DNA of 64,000 bases from Candidatus Oscillochloris fontis. Its GTDB lineage: Bacteria > Chloroflexota > Chloroflexia > Chloroflexales > Chloroflexaceae. Position 1 is the first letter of the stretch. Each line of letters begins with the position of its first letter. This document shows, piece by piece, positions 45,534 to 54,062 of this stretch. The notes beneath the pieces were generated by a model. The model made no database searches. It had not been told where the DNA came from and saw only the letters and a list, made by a program, of their open reading frames with translations. The stretch lies in the NCBI RefSeq assembly GCF_004138135.1, contig NZ_RYFD01000013.1:20361-84360 (forward strand), written 5' to 3'. The position numbers and the translations under genes were made by a program.

Positions 45534-47762
45534 CTACAACCCCAATAACCGGTCTAAAAACGGTAATACAAGATCTGCACGTTCGGATGCAAATTCCGGC
45601 GATGTAGAGACGCATGTAGCGATGCAATATCTTGCGTCGCTACTGCGTTGGGCACGTTCGCCCAGTTGGCGGCGCTCGGCGGGGGGGAAGGTGGCAAAGG
45701 TGCGCCGGATGAGCGGCAGGATGGGCTGGAAGGTGTCGGCGGGGAGTTCGGCGACCCAGGTGTCGAGGATACCCCAGAGCAGATCGTCGTGGAGCAGGAG
45801 GGCCGAGCTTTCCCGCAGTAGCCCTTCGACCCACGCCGCCGCCTGGGGTGGCTCGGCAGCCTGCGAGAGGGCGTGGCCGACCCGGCGGGCCGCCTCACTG
45901 GCATCAATCTCGCCAGCATCCAGCAGCAGGCGGCAGCAGCGTCCACCAACCAAGCCATGCACCCCGCCCATGTCGGCCACGCGGCGCAACGCTTGGTACC
46001 ATGCGGCCAGGTGTTCGGTGTTCTGCAAGAGGCGTAGCGCCGCCGCCACCGCGATGATGCGCCCGAACATGGCCTCAGCGGCATCGTCGTTCAGGGAACT
46101 GCACACCGCCGCCAACCCGATACAGATGCGGGCCACCATCCCATCCACCACATGTGCGAGGGCGGCGCTGTCGGTCTGGCGCACGCCACCATAGCGCATA
46201 CTGGCCACCAAACTGGTGCGAGTGATGCGATCTTCGCGCACCAGTGCGTCCATCAACTGGGCCACATCGGATGTACGCGCCGAGCGCTCCTGAAGCAGAT
46301 CCATCAGTGGTGGTACCGCTTCGGGCAGATCGGCCAAGAGTACCTGATTGAGCACCGCCACCAGATCGGGCAGTTCGGGGGCGTGGAGCGCCGTCTCAAG
46401 CGCCCGGTTGCCCGCCGCATCACGCAGCGTATTGCCCCAGATCGCGGCTTCGATCAGCGCCACATGCAGTTCGGGGCGCCACTGGAGCCGCCACGTCTCA
46501 CGGAAGGTGCCGGTGCCGCCACTCTTCTCCTTATCCAGTTCACCCCAGCCAATACCGAGCAGACTCAGGCGGCGCAGCAGGTGGCTGCGTTCGCGGTCGG
46601 TATCCTTGCGCAGATCGAGTTCCAGTTTTTCCTCAGTGGCACTCACCTTCATACGCAGGCGGCGCTGTTCGCGTTGGAGATCCTGCTGCAACGGCACGCT
46701 CGGTGCTTCTTCGGGCACCGCGCCCATGCGTTCCCCCACGATCAACTCGGAGTGAATGAGTTGCATGGGAAGATCGCTGCCAAAACAGAAGACCGCCCGA
46801 CACGCCTCGTTCATCTCCGGCAGACCGGGCAGCGGACGACCGCGCAGCGCGGCCAGGCTCTCGGCGAGGCGCACCGCCTCTATCGCGTGCGCCGAGGAGC
46901 CATCGAGATCCTGCGCCCGCAACAAGCGCCCCACCCGCGCCATCCAGCGGCTGGCCACATGTTCGTGGTTGTGCCAGAGGTGTTCGTACCAGCCCGGCGA
47001 CTCGATTCCGGCTCCGTAGCCACTCGTATACGCGAGGCGGCTGTAGGTCCAGGGTGCCCAGGTAGCCTGGGTTTTGATCTTGGGCAAGCCCTTGAGCAGT
47101 GCCGTATCGCCCTTTTTGTCCTTCAGATCAACTAGGGCCGGGGCGTGCCACGCCCCACACACCACCGCCACCCGCTGGTAGCCCTCGGCCAGCGCGGCGC
47201 GGATCGTCTGGCGCATCCACGCCTCGCGGCGCGCCTCGTGGGGATCGGGGGACGGCGATTCGGCGCGGATGGCCGCCATCGCTTCGAGGATGGCGGCGAA
47301 GAGATCGCCGCGTTCGCGGCGCTGCTCGACCATCTGTTCCCACCAGCGCTCCCGATCACTAAAGCCCGCCGCCTCGGAGAGCAGCGCCAGCGGATCAGCG
47401 CTGGGGGCAGTGGAGGATTCGTCGGCTGCCTCGGTTTCAACCTGCGCCAACTGGTGCCACTGCGGCAGATCGCAGAAGCGTACCGGCAACCCCTGTTCTA
47501 ACCCGTAGCTGATCGCCTGCCACTCCGGCGAGAAGGTTGCAAAGGGGTAAAAGACCGCATCACGCGGGCGTTCGGCGGCATAGACCAGCAGCGCCACGGG
47601 CGGCTGCATGGTGGTATGCGCCACCAGTGGCAGCACCGGCTCAGCATCGGGCGGGCCTTCGATCAGGATGGCATCGGGCTGCAACGCCTCCAGAGCCAAG
47701 CGCAGGCTCCGCGCCGAGCCGGGGCCGTGGTGCCGAATGCCGAAGATGTGGTGTGTTGCCAC
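45534..47762 (-). CDS. DUF5682 family protein (TraB-like fold suspected)
   Basis: 742 residues from a GTG at 47762 (VATHHIFGIRHHGPGSARSL), which has GGGAG upstream; a TTG six codons earlier is possible. The N-terminal ~300 residues resemble TraB/ChaN-like folds: IRHHGPGSAR, LEALQPDAILIEGPPDAEPV, and RVAVVCGAWHAPAL as the second conserved His block. The rest is helical (RAQDLDGSSAHAIEAVRLAESLAALRGRPLPGLPE and TPR/HEAT-like stretches). Near the C-terminus a palindromic repeat (45604-45643) is translated in frame as SSDARYCIATCVST. The stop TAG is supplied by a second repeat. Function unknown; part of the MoxR/VWA gene set. Confidence 0.85.
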   Translation of the reverse strand: MATHHIFGIRHHGPGSARSLRLALEALQPDAILIEGPPDAEPVLPLVAHTTMQPPVALLVYAAERPRDAVFYPFATFSPEWQAISYGLEQGLPVRFCDLPQWHQLAQVETEAADESSTAPSADPLALLSEAAGFSDRERWWEQMVEQRRERGDLFAAILEAMAAIRAESPSPDPHEARREAWMRQTIRAALAEGYQRVAVVCGAWHAPALVDLKDKKGDTALLKGLPKIKTQATWAPWTYSRLAYTSGYGAGIESPGWYEHLWHNHEHVASRWMARVGRLLRAQDLDGSSAHAIEAVRLAESLAALRGRPLPGLPEMNEACRAVFCFGSDLPMQLIHSELIVGERMGAVPEEAPSVPLQQDLQREQRRLRMKVSATEEKLELDLRKDTDRERSHLLRRLSLLGIGWGELDKEKSGGTGTFRETWRLQWRPELHVALIEAAIWGNTLRDAAGNRALETALHAPELPDLVAVLNQVLLADLPEAVPPLMDLLQERSARTSDVAQLMDALVREDRITRTSLVASMRYGGVRQTDSAALAHVVDGMVARICIGLAAVCSSLNDDAAEAMFGRIIAVAAALRLLQNTEHLAAWYQALRRVADMGGVHGLVGGRCCRLLLDAGEIDASEAARRVGHALSQAAEPPQAAAWVEGLLRESSALLLHDDLLWGILDTWVAELPADTFQPILPLIRRTFATFPPAERRQLGERAQRSSDARYCIATCVSTSPEFASERADLVLPFLDRLLGL
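45604..45643. repeat. Palindromic repeat embedded in the DUF5682 coding region
   Basis: GTAGAGACGCAT followed by a 28-base palindrome GTAGCGATGCAA...TTGCGTCGCTAC. It lies inside the open frame of the DUF5682 gene, keeps the frame open, and adds about 13 residues that do not look like the rest of the protein. Confidence 0.85.
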
Positions 47763-47785
47763 CGGAGCTCCCTTTTTCAAACGTA

Positions 47786-49599
47786 CCCAGCCCGTAAACG
47801 ATACCGCTGGGCAATTCGCGCTCAGCGACCCGCTCAGCCGAGGGACGCCACGAGGCGGGCGAAGGATGACTGGCGGGTAGTCGCACGCGGGATGCCTTGC
47901 ACCCAGGCGACTACCCGGACGATATTGATTGCAATCGCGATAAGGATGTGCTGCACATGAGTCTTGGCTTGTCCCCGATAGCGCGAAGCGCGCAATCCAA
48001 ACGCGCGCACGCCTTGCGACAGGCAGCCTTCAATGCCAGCTCGTGCGGCATACATCTGCGTGAACGCCTCCGTCACTTGGCGTTGCCGAGCGGTTTGGAG
48101 GGTCTCGTGCTGGTCGCGTGGGCGCAGTTTCATCGTCCGTGGCCCCGTTTTCGCCTGCGTGCAGCGCGCGCGCAACGCACAGTCCTGACAATCATCGGGG
48201 TCGAACTGAACCCCGATCACCTCCTGGCTCGCTCCCGCACGCGTGGTGCGCGGAGACCAGCGCACGCTCCGCTTCCCGACGGGGCAGGTCACCTGCTGGG
48301 CGTCCCAATCAATCACAAAACAGCGGATATCCAGGCCATCCGGCTGCCGGGCTTGCCAACTCGTGTCGCCCAGGACTGGCCCGATCACATCCACCCCTTG
48401 CTGCTGGCTGGTCACGAGCACCTCGGCGGCCATATACCCGCTATCCAGCAGATGCTCCTGCGGCAGCAGGTTCCGTGCGGCCAGATGGGTATGGATCGTG
48501 TCGGTGACGCAGACATCATTGGTCGTGGCTGGGGTCGTTTCCACGTTGGTGATCAGGTGCGGCTGATCGTCATCACATGTCTCCGTCAGATGCACCTTGT
48601 ACCCCGTCCAGGTGGTCTGGCGCTTGGTGGCGAAGCGGGCCTCGGTTTCGTAGGGCGACCGGATCATCTGGGCATGGGGCGGCAGATCGTCCTCACTGCG
48701 CCAGCGCACGTCGTGCGGTCCATAGTACTGCTGCAGCCAGATCTGGCGCAGGAGTTGTACCGCCGGATTCTGGCGCAGATCCGGCGGGGTATCGGCTGCC
48801 GCGACCGCATCCAGCAGGGCATAGCCATCCTGACCGATGGTCGTTTCGAGGATCTGCCGGTCGGCGGCGGCCTTGGGCAGCCGATACTCCTCGACGCGCA
48901 CCGCGTAGCGCTCGGCCCAGTCCGGGGCGAGGTGCGCCGCCAGCCACGTCGGGTGCGTATCGGCGAGGGCATTGAGGGTGGCGCGCATGGTTTCGGCCAC
49001 CAGGGTCATGCGGGTGAGCTGGCGCAGGTTGGCCAGGACATGGGTCGAATCACTGCGTTGGCGCCCACGGGTGCGCACGAGACCCGCGTCGACCAGGGTA
49101 TCCACCATGATCGTCAAAAGCCGAGATTCTGCACCGGCGGTCAGCAAACGGGTACGAAAATCACCCAGAATGGTGGAATCAAAGCCGGGGTCGTCGATCT
49201 CCAGCGCGAGCGCGTATTTCCAATCCAGGCGGGCGCGCACGGCCTCAGCGGCATCGGCATCACTCAGGTGTTCGATCTGCTGGAAGACCAGCACCAGCGC
49301 CAAGCGGGCAGGCGCCTCAGCGGGATGCCCACGACGGGGATACAGGTCGGCAAAATCCGGGTTGGTAAAGATCGGCCCAAGGGTGTCGTACATGGTCATA
49401 TAGCGATTCCCCTTCGGAAAGGCGCGCTTCGCGGCCCGCACCGTTGCGTCCGGAATCACATACCAGAGGGTTGGATCAAGAGTCATGAGCGCACCTCCTG
49501 TGGGCGAAAATACCATACCGATGCGACCATCGTAGCAGGCGTGTCAACGCAGAAGCCCGCTCATCGCGAATTGCCCAGCAGTATCGTTTACGGGCTGGG
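47786..49599 (-). mobile_element. IS1182-type insertion sequence
   Basis: 1814 bases bounded by 34-base imperfect terminal inverted repeats: CCCAGCCCGTAAACGATACC on the left (47786-47819) and its complement on the right (49566-49599), with one mismatch (ACCGCT versus ACTGCT). It contains one intact transposase gene. No target duplication is obvious. It lies exactly between the stop codon of the MoxR gene and the start of the DUF5682 gene. Confidence 0.92.
47834..49486 (-). CDS. IS1182-family transposase
   Basis: 550 residues from the ATG at 49486 with AGGAGGT upstream. N-terminal DUF772-like region (YDTLGPIFTNPDFADLYPRRGHPAEAPARLALVLVFQQIEHLSD, DWKYALALEIDDPGFDSTILGDFR). DDE core: first Asp in RTRGRQRSDSTHVLA, second in HLLDSGYMAAE, with a Cys-rich insert (CQDCALRARCTQ); the Glu lies in the C-terminal region containing RAGIEGCLSQGVRAFGLRASRYRG. 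All segments are in one uninterrupted frame, so the element is potentially active. Confidence 0.95.
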   Translation of the reverse strand: MTLDPTLWYVIPDATVRAAKRAFPKGNRYMTMYDTLGPIFTNPDFADLYPRRGHPAEAPARLALVLVFQQIEHLSDADAAEAVRARLDWKYALALEIDDPGFDSTILGDFRTRLLTAGAESRLLTIMVDTLVDAGLVRTRGRQRSDSTHVLANLRQLTRMTLVAETMRATLNALADTHPTWLAAHLAPDWAERYAVRVEEYRLPKAAADRQILETTIGQDGYALLDAVAAADTPPDLRQNPAVQLLRQIWLQQYYGPHDVRWRSEDDLPPHAQMIRSPYETEARFATKRQTTWTGYKVHLTETCDDDQPHLITNVETTPATTNDVCVTDTIHTHLAARNLLPQEHLLDSGYMAAEVLVTSQQQGVDVIGPVLGDTSWQARQPDGLDIRCFVIDWDAQQVTCPVGKRSVRWSPRTTRAGASQEVIGVQFDPDDCQDCALRARCTQAKTGPRTMKLRPRDQHETLQTARQRQVTEAFTQMYAARAGIEGCLSQGVRAFGLRASRYRGQAKTHVQHILIAIAINIVRVVAWVQGIPRATTRQSSFARLVASLG

Positions 49600-49620
49600 C
49601 GACGGTGCCAAAATATGACG

Positions 49621-50697
49621 TTACCCCTCCCGGCATGCCCGGTAGAGATCCTTCCAGCCCTCACGTTCCTTAACGACCGTCTCCAGATATTCTTGCCATA
49701 CCAAGCGATCCTGCACCGGGTCTTTGATCACCGCGCCAACCAGACCCGATGCCACATCGCCCGCCCGCATCACCCCATCGCCAAAGTGGGCCGCCAGCGA
49801 GAGGCCGCTGTTGACCACCGAGATGGCCTCGGCGGTGCTGAGGGTGCCGCTGGGCGACTTGATCTTGGTCTTGCCATCGGCGGTTTGGCCGGAGCGCAAC
49901 TCGCGGAAGACGGTGACAATGCGGCGGATCTCGGCCAGTGCCGGGGCTTCGGCGGGCAGTTCGAGCGCGACACCCAGGCTGGCCACGCGGCGTTGCACAA
50001 TGTCGGCCTCTTCGTCGAGCGTGTCGGGCAGCGGCAGCACCACCGTATTGAAGCGCCGCTTGAGCGCACTCGAAAGATCGTTCACCCCCCGGTCGCGGTC
50101 GTTGGCGGTGGCGATGACGCTAAAGCCCTTGATCGCCTGTACCTCGCTATTCAGCTCTGGAATGGGCAGCGTCTTTTCGGAGAGGATCGTGATCAGGGTG
50201 TCCTGCACATCAGCCGGGATACGGGTCAACTCCTCGACACGGGCGATCTTACCCTCCTGCATGGCGCGCATGAGCGGGCTAGGCACCAGCGCCGCCGCCG
50301 AGGGGCCATCGGCCAAGAGGCGCGCATAGTTCCAGCCATAGCGGATCGCCTCCTCACTGGTACCCGCTGTGCCCTGGATGAGCAGCGTCGAATCGCCGGA
50401 GATCGCGGCGGCCAGATGTTCCGAGACCCAACTCTTAGCCGTACCGGGCAGACCGATCAGCAGCAGGGCACGATCTGTAGCCAGAGTCGCAATCGCAATC
50501 TCGATCACCCGGCGGCTACCGATATACTTCGGCTCGATGCGCGTGCCATCGGGCAACTCGCCCCCCAGCAGGTAGGTCGCCACCGCCCAGGGCGAGAGGT
50601 TCCAACCGGGCGGACGCGGGCGGGTATCGTGGGCGGCGAGGGCGCGCAACTCCTCGGCATACTGATGCTCGGCATGCTCACGCAGGCGGTTGGACAT
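49621..50697 (-). CDS. MoxR-type AAA+ ATPase
   Basis: 358 residues, ribosome site AAAGGAG. Walker A GLPGTAKSW (~81-89); Walker B region GKIARVEELTRIP; sensor 1 in FSVIATANDRDRG; arginine finger in SALKRRFN; lid domain with LAEIRRIVTVFRELRSGQ. MoxR ATPases act as chaperone-like motors together with VWA proteins; the VWA protein at 38.9-40.1 kb is the obvious partner. 15 bases separate it from the DUF5691 gene, so they are co-transcribed. The IS1182-type element lies directly behind its stop codon and probably cuts transcription to the DUF5682 gene. Confidence 0.92.
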   Translation of the reverse strand: MSNRLREHAEHQYAEELRALAAHDTRPRPPGWNLSPWAVATYLLGGELPDGTRIEPKYIGSRRVIEIAIATLATDRALLLIGLPGTAKSWVSEHLAAAISGDSTLLIQGTAGTSEEAIRYGWNYARLLADGPSAAALVPSPLMRAMQEGKIARVEELTRIPADVQDTLITILSEKTLPIPELNSEVQAIKGFSVIATANDRDRGVNDLSSALKRRFNTVVLPLPDTLDEEADIVQRRVASLGVALELPAEAPALAEIRRIVTVFRELRSGQTADGKTKIKSPSGTLSTAEAISVVNSGLSLAAHFGDGVMRAGDVASGLVGAVIKDPVQDRLVWQEYLETVVKEREGWKDLYRACREG

Positions 50698-50712
50698 AGG
50701 GAGGATCTCCTT

Positions 50713-52302
50713 TTAGCTCAATGCTCGCAGCATCTCATCACGGAAGGCCAACAACTCCTCAAACTCGCTGATACTAGCGCCCCAATAGGGCAACTCGCGC
50801 ATCTCGTTGGTGATCTGGGCTATTGCTTCAGCGGCGAGATCGGCGGGGATGCGCTGGGCAAAAATTTCGAGCGCCGCCCGTAGATGCCAGTCTTGTGCAT
50901 TCATCTGGCGTAGCCGTTGGCCCAGTACCTTCAGCAGCGCCCGTGATAGCGCATAGCTCCACGGCGCAGGCAGCATGCGCAACAGCGCCAGCACGGGGCT
51001 TTCCCCATGTAACGCCTCGCCACCCTTGAGCAGCGCCAACACCAGCGCCTCGCGGCGGGCGGGCGGCAGCGCGGGCAGCAGTTCTTCCAGACTGAGCGCC
51101 TTCTCGCCATTCTGGGCCAGATCGACCAGCACCTCCAGCCAGGTCAGATCGTGGGAGCGGCGAGCAGCTTCGGCCCAACTACCCACCAGCAGGCCGCGCC
51201 ACTCGCGGCTGATCTTCGCCGCCAGGATCTCCTGCGGCACTGCGCCCCAAGCCGCCGCCCAGACCGCAGGCGGCACCACTTCGAGCATCTGGTTGAGCCA
51301 CCAAGCACGTTCGCCCAGTTTCTTGCTCACCGGCTTGAGCACGATCCCATCGCGCTGCATGGCCGCGTCACACTCCTCTGGCAAACGCACCTCAAGGCTC
51401 GGCTTCTTGATCTGGCCCACACCGGGCAGGCGCGGGCCAACCCCTGGTGTCCAGTGCAGTAACGGGGTGAGCCGATCCACCATGCGCTGCACCAGCCGCG
51501 ATGCAGGCAACTCGGCTAACAGTGCCGCTGCCGCCTTGCGCACCCGCTCGGAGCGATCATCCAACACCTGCTCCAAGAAGGGTTCATCGGCCATACTCAA
51601 GCCCTCGGCCAGCGTCTTGAGCAGAGCAAGGCGCTCATCAGCACGCTCGCTACTCCATGTGGTGATGAGCAGATCCCGCGCCTGGGCGGGGTTGCGGCTG
51701 CGCACCTGAGCCAGCAGCGCCACCCGCACCGCATGTGAACCCGTCTCCCACAGCGTGGTGATCTCGGCATCACTCAACGTCTGATCACCCAGCAGTGCAT
51801 AGTCCCACTCTGGATTCAGGCTGGCCAACCAGCGCCCGCGTGTACCCAGCACCGGGATGATCGCCGCGCGCATCCCGGCACGCGTGTGGCCATAACTGAG
51901 CAGCACGGGCAACAGTTCCGGCGGGGGCGTCTGCTGGTGGGCGGCGAGAGCGGCCAGCCATTCGGGTAACGCGACCGTATGCTTCCCGGCCAGCATCTGG
52001 GCCAGATGCCATGCCGCCTGGGGCGAACAGACAGGCCGATCATCGGCAGGAGCCAGGGGGAAGGGCGTGGCCGAGGTTGCGGCGGGCAACCAACCGGCGC
52101 GGCGGTACAGACCGACCAAGGCCGAGGCACTGAGCAGCGCTGCTTCCGCATCGGCGGCAGGATCGAGGCGTTCAAGGCGCTGCGCCAACGCCCCCGACGC
52201 AGCCGGGAGCGTCGGCGGGCGGCGCTCGGTACCCAACAGGGCGGCGGCCACCAGATCGGCCCAGTCCGGGGTGTGTGTAAGATCGAGGGCAGTTGCAGGC
52301 AT
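50713..52302 (-). CDS. DUF5691 family protein
   Basis: 529 residues from the ATG at 52302 (MPATALDLTHTPDW) with GGAGGAG upstream. The frame is open for another 102 codons through tandem and palindromic repeats, but that part is repeat translation and was rejected. The family opening DWADLVAAALLGTERRPP is clear; the body is a run of helical, HEAT-like units (LLQ-type pairs such as SHAVRVALLAQVRSRNPAQARDLLITTW and RSERVRKAAAALLAELPASRLVQRMVDRL), ending with ISEFEELLAFRDEMLRALS. It is probably a scaffold protein. Always seen by me in the company of SWIM, MoxR and VWA genes; function unknown. Confidence 0.87.
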   Translation of the reverse strand: MPATALDLTHTPDWADLVAAALLGTERRPPTLPAASGALAQRLERLDPAADAEAALLSASALVGLYRRAGWLPAATSATPFPLAPADDRPVCSPQAAWHLAQMLAGKHTVALPEWLAALAAHQQTPPPELLPVLLSYGHTRAGMRAAIIPVLGTRGRWLASLNPEWDYALLGDQTLSDAEITTLWETGSHAVRVALLAQVRSRNPAQARDLLITTWSSERADERLALLKTLAEGLSMADEPFLEQVLDDRSERVRKAAAALLAELPASRLVQRMVDRLTPLLHWTPGVGPRLPGVGQIKKPSLEVRLPEECDAAMQRDGIVLKPVSKKLGERAWWLNQMLEVVPPAVWAAAWGAVPQEILAAKISREWRGLLVGSWAEAARRSHDLTWLEVLVDLAQNGEKALSLEELLPALPPARREALVLALLKGGEALHGESPVLALLRMLPAPWSYALSRALLKVLGQRLRQMNAQDWHLRAALEIFAQRIPADLAAEAIAQITNEMRELPYWGASISEFEELLAFRDEMLRALS

Positions 52303-52328
52303 CGGGCGTCTCCTCCATACAACGGCAG

Positions 52329-52440
52329 GTAGGGGCGAAGCATCGCCTGCGGAATATGCCACCGACCGCGAGGGCGAAGCATCGCCTGCGGAATATGCCA
52401 CCGGGTTCCAGCGCACTGGGGGGCGATGCTTCGCCCCTAC
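52329..52440. repeat. Nested GTAGGGGCGAAGC palindromic repeats upstream of the DUF5691 gene
   Basis: Left end at 52329 (GTAGGGGCGAAGCATCGCC), an internal second left end at about 52368 (GCGAGGGCGAAGCATCGCC), and one right end GGGCGATGCTTCGCCCCTAC at 52421-52440. The segment CTGCGGAATATGCCACCG is repeated, so a duplication inside the element is likely. Confidence 0.92.
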
Positions 52441-52570
52441 GTGATACCCCGTGATCCCCCGTAATGCCCCGTGATGCCCCGTGATGTCCCGTAATCCCCC
52501 GTAATCCCCCGTGATCCCCCGTGATCCCCCGTGATCCCCCGTGATCCCCCGTGATCCCCCGTGATGTCCC
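52441..52570. repeat. Tandem repeat, 13 units of 10 bases
   Basis: Exactly 13 consecutive 10-base units with consensus GTGATCCCCC. The right-hand units (52511-52560) are identical; the left-hand units vary (GTAATGCCCC, GTGATGTCCC). It lies between two palindromic repeats upstream of the DUF5691-MoxR pair and could change length by slippage. Confidence 0.97.
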
Positions 52571-52578
52571 ATCATGAC

Positions 52579-52653
52579 CGCGAGGGCGAAGCATCGCCTG
52601 TGGAACATGCCACCGGTTTCCCGCGCACTGGAGGGGCGATGCTTCGCCCCTAC
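52579..52653. repeat. GTAGGGGCGAAGC palindromic repeat at the SWIM gene stop codon
   Basis: Left end CGCGAGGGCGAAGCATCGCC (first bases altered), right end GGGCGATGCTTCGCCCCTAC ending at 52653. Bases 52650-52652 are the TAG stop codon of the SWIM protein gene on the minus strand. Confidence 0.93.
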
Positions 52654-53993
52654 GGGATGTTCGGAGCAACCAGATCAACAAACCCACCCACCCACGCCGA
52701 AAGCGGGGTCAACCAATCACCATCCCACTCGCCACTCAGGCTGAAGGGCTGGCCCGCACTACGCGCCAAGAGTTCCCAACCCCGCGCAAACTGTGGGCGC
52801 AACGGCAGACTACGCCCCGCCTGATCGTACACCACCCAACCCTCTGGCGTCAGCGCCAACTGCACCGGGCCAAGCGCGAGCGGGTAGCGTTCGAGCCACG
52901 GGCAACGCGCCAGCGCCGCCGCATAGGTTCCGAGGGCGGTATGAATGTCGCTGGAGGGGAAGAAGGTCGCCTGGGTGGTGGCATCACGCTGTTTCACCAG
53001 CACCCGCAGCGGCAAAGAACCGGGGTAGAAGACCAGATCGGCATCAAGCTGCGTCCCTGGCACGAGGCTAGACGGGAAAGGTTTACCTGTCGGACTAAAA
53101 TCGAGTACCAAGGCGGGCTGTGCCGCCGCCTCAGCCCACAACCAAGTACGCTGCACATCAAGGCGATCATCATACTTCTCGACCACCCGACCCAGCACCA
53201 ACCAGCGGTCGCGCTGGCCCGCCCCGGCCAAGACCTCCTCTTGCTTCAGAGCAAAGCCCACCGCCTGTCGCACCTCAGCCTGCATATCCGGACTGAGCGT
53301 ATCGAGGCGCGCATAGCCCTCCACCAAGCCATGCAGCCGCGCCATGCGCTCCAGCAGCCGCCCCTGCCAGCCGTCGCCACTCGCCGGAATCGTGGCCATC
53401 TCGCGCAGATGGTGCGCCACGCCGGGAGCCTGAGCATCCACCATACGCGCCGCCATACGATCAAAGACCGCCGGACTACGCGCCGGAATCCCGGCCAGCC
53501 CCGCGCGCACCTGATCGCGCAGCCAGCGCGACACCTCAGACATCCCGGCCTGCACCTTGGCATCACGAGCCGCTGCCGACTTCGCGGACTTCGCCGCCCG
53601 CTGCTGTACAGCGGCGGCATCATCAACGGTGGATTGGCGGCGCTGCTGCTGCTCCTCGCGCTGGGTGCGGCTCGCCAACCACTCGGCCACCCACGCGGGC
53701 GGTGTGGCCGGTGCCACCAGATCGGGTTGCGCCGCCAACAGCAGGAGCAGCCCCAACCCGTGTTTACAGGGGAATTTGCGACTCGGACATGAGCAACGGA
53801 ACGCGGGCCCACGCAGATCGATCTGGGTCTGATAGGGAGTCTTGCCACTCCCCTGACACTCGCCCCAGACCGCCTGCGCATCCCGACTAACCGCGACCCA
53901 CGAGTGCGGGGTGGCCAAGCCACGTCCCGCCTTTGCCGAAGCAGCATCGGGAGCCAACGCAAGAACCTGCTCGGTCGTGAGTGGTGATGACAT
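52650..53993 (-). CDS. SWIM zinc-finger protein of the MoxR/DUF5682 gene set
   Basis: 447 residues. The SWIM motif C-x-C-x(n)-C-x-H appears as FRCSCPSRKFPCKHGLGLLLLL (Cys and His at about 68-80). Upstream is LRGPAFRC, downstream a basic Gln/Arg-rich helix (REEQQQRRQS) and a long mixed C-terminal region with QRDRWLVLGRVVEKYDDRLDVQRTWLW. SWIM domains bind zinc and usually nucleic acid or protein. It is the first gene of the minus-strand set, 347 bases before DUF5691. Its natural stop is a TAG donated by a palindromic repeat, and the last residues read NIP. Confidence 0.87.
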   Translation of the reverse strand: MSSPLTTEQVLALAPDAASAKAGRGLATPHSWVAVSRDAQAVWGECQGSGKTPYQTQIDLRGPAFRCSCPSRKFPCKHGLGLLLLLAAQPDLVAPATPPAWVAEWLASRTQREEQQQRRQSTVDDAAAVQQRAAKSAKSAAARDAKVQAGMSEVSRWLRDQVRAGLAGIPARSPAVFDRMAARMVDAQAPGVAHHLREMATIPASGDGWQGRLLERMARLHGLVEGYARLDTLSPDMQAEVRQAVGFALKQEEVLAGAGQRDRWLVLGRVVEKYDDRLDVQRTWLWAEAAAQPALVLDFSPTGKPFPSSLVPGTQLDADLVFYPGSLPLRVLVKQRDATTQATFFPSSDIHTALGTYAAALARCPWLERYPLALGPVQLALTPEGWVVYDQAGRSLPLRPQFARGWELLARSAGQPFSLSGEWDGDWLTPLSAWVGGFVDLVAPNIP

Positions 53994-54062
53994 GGTGGCC
54001 TGTCGTCCTCAGCATGGCGGATCTGGCAGGTTTATGGTAACACATCAGTGTGACAGTGGATG

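Noticed and set aside
47786..49599. Target-site duplication of the IS1182-type element.
   Set aside because: Flanks ACGTA and CGACG do not match at any offset I tried.
52303..52608. 102-codon N-terminal extension of DUF5691 running through tandem and palindromic repeats (GITGDHGGSR-type decapeptides).
   Set aside because: It is translation of repeat DNA. A strong ribosome site and the family start lie at 52302. The 10-base array happens to be open in this frame.
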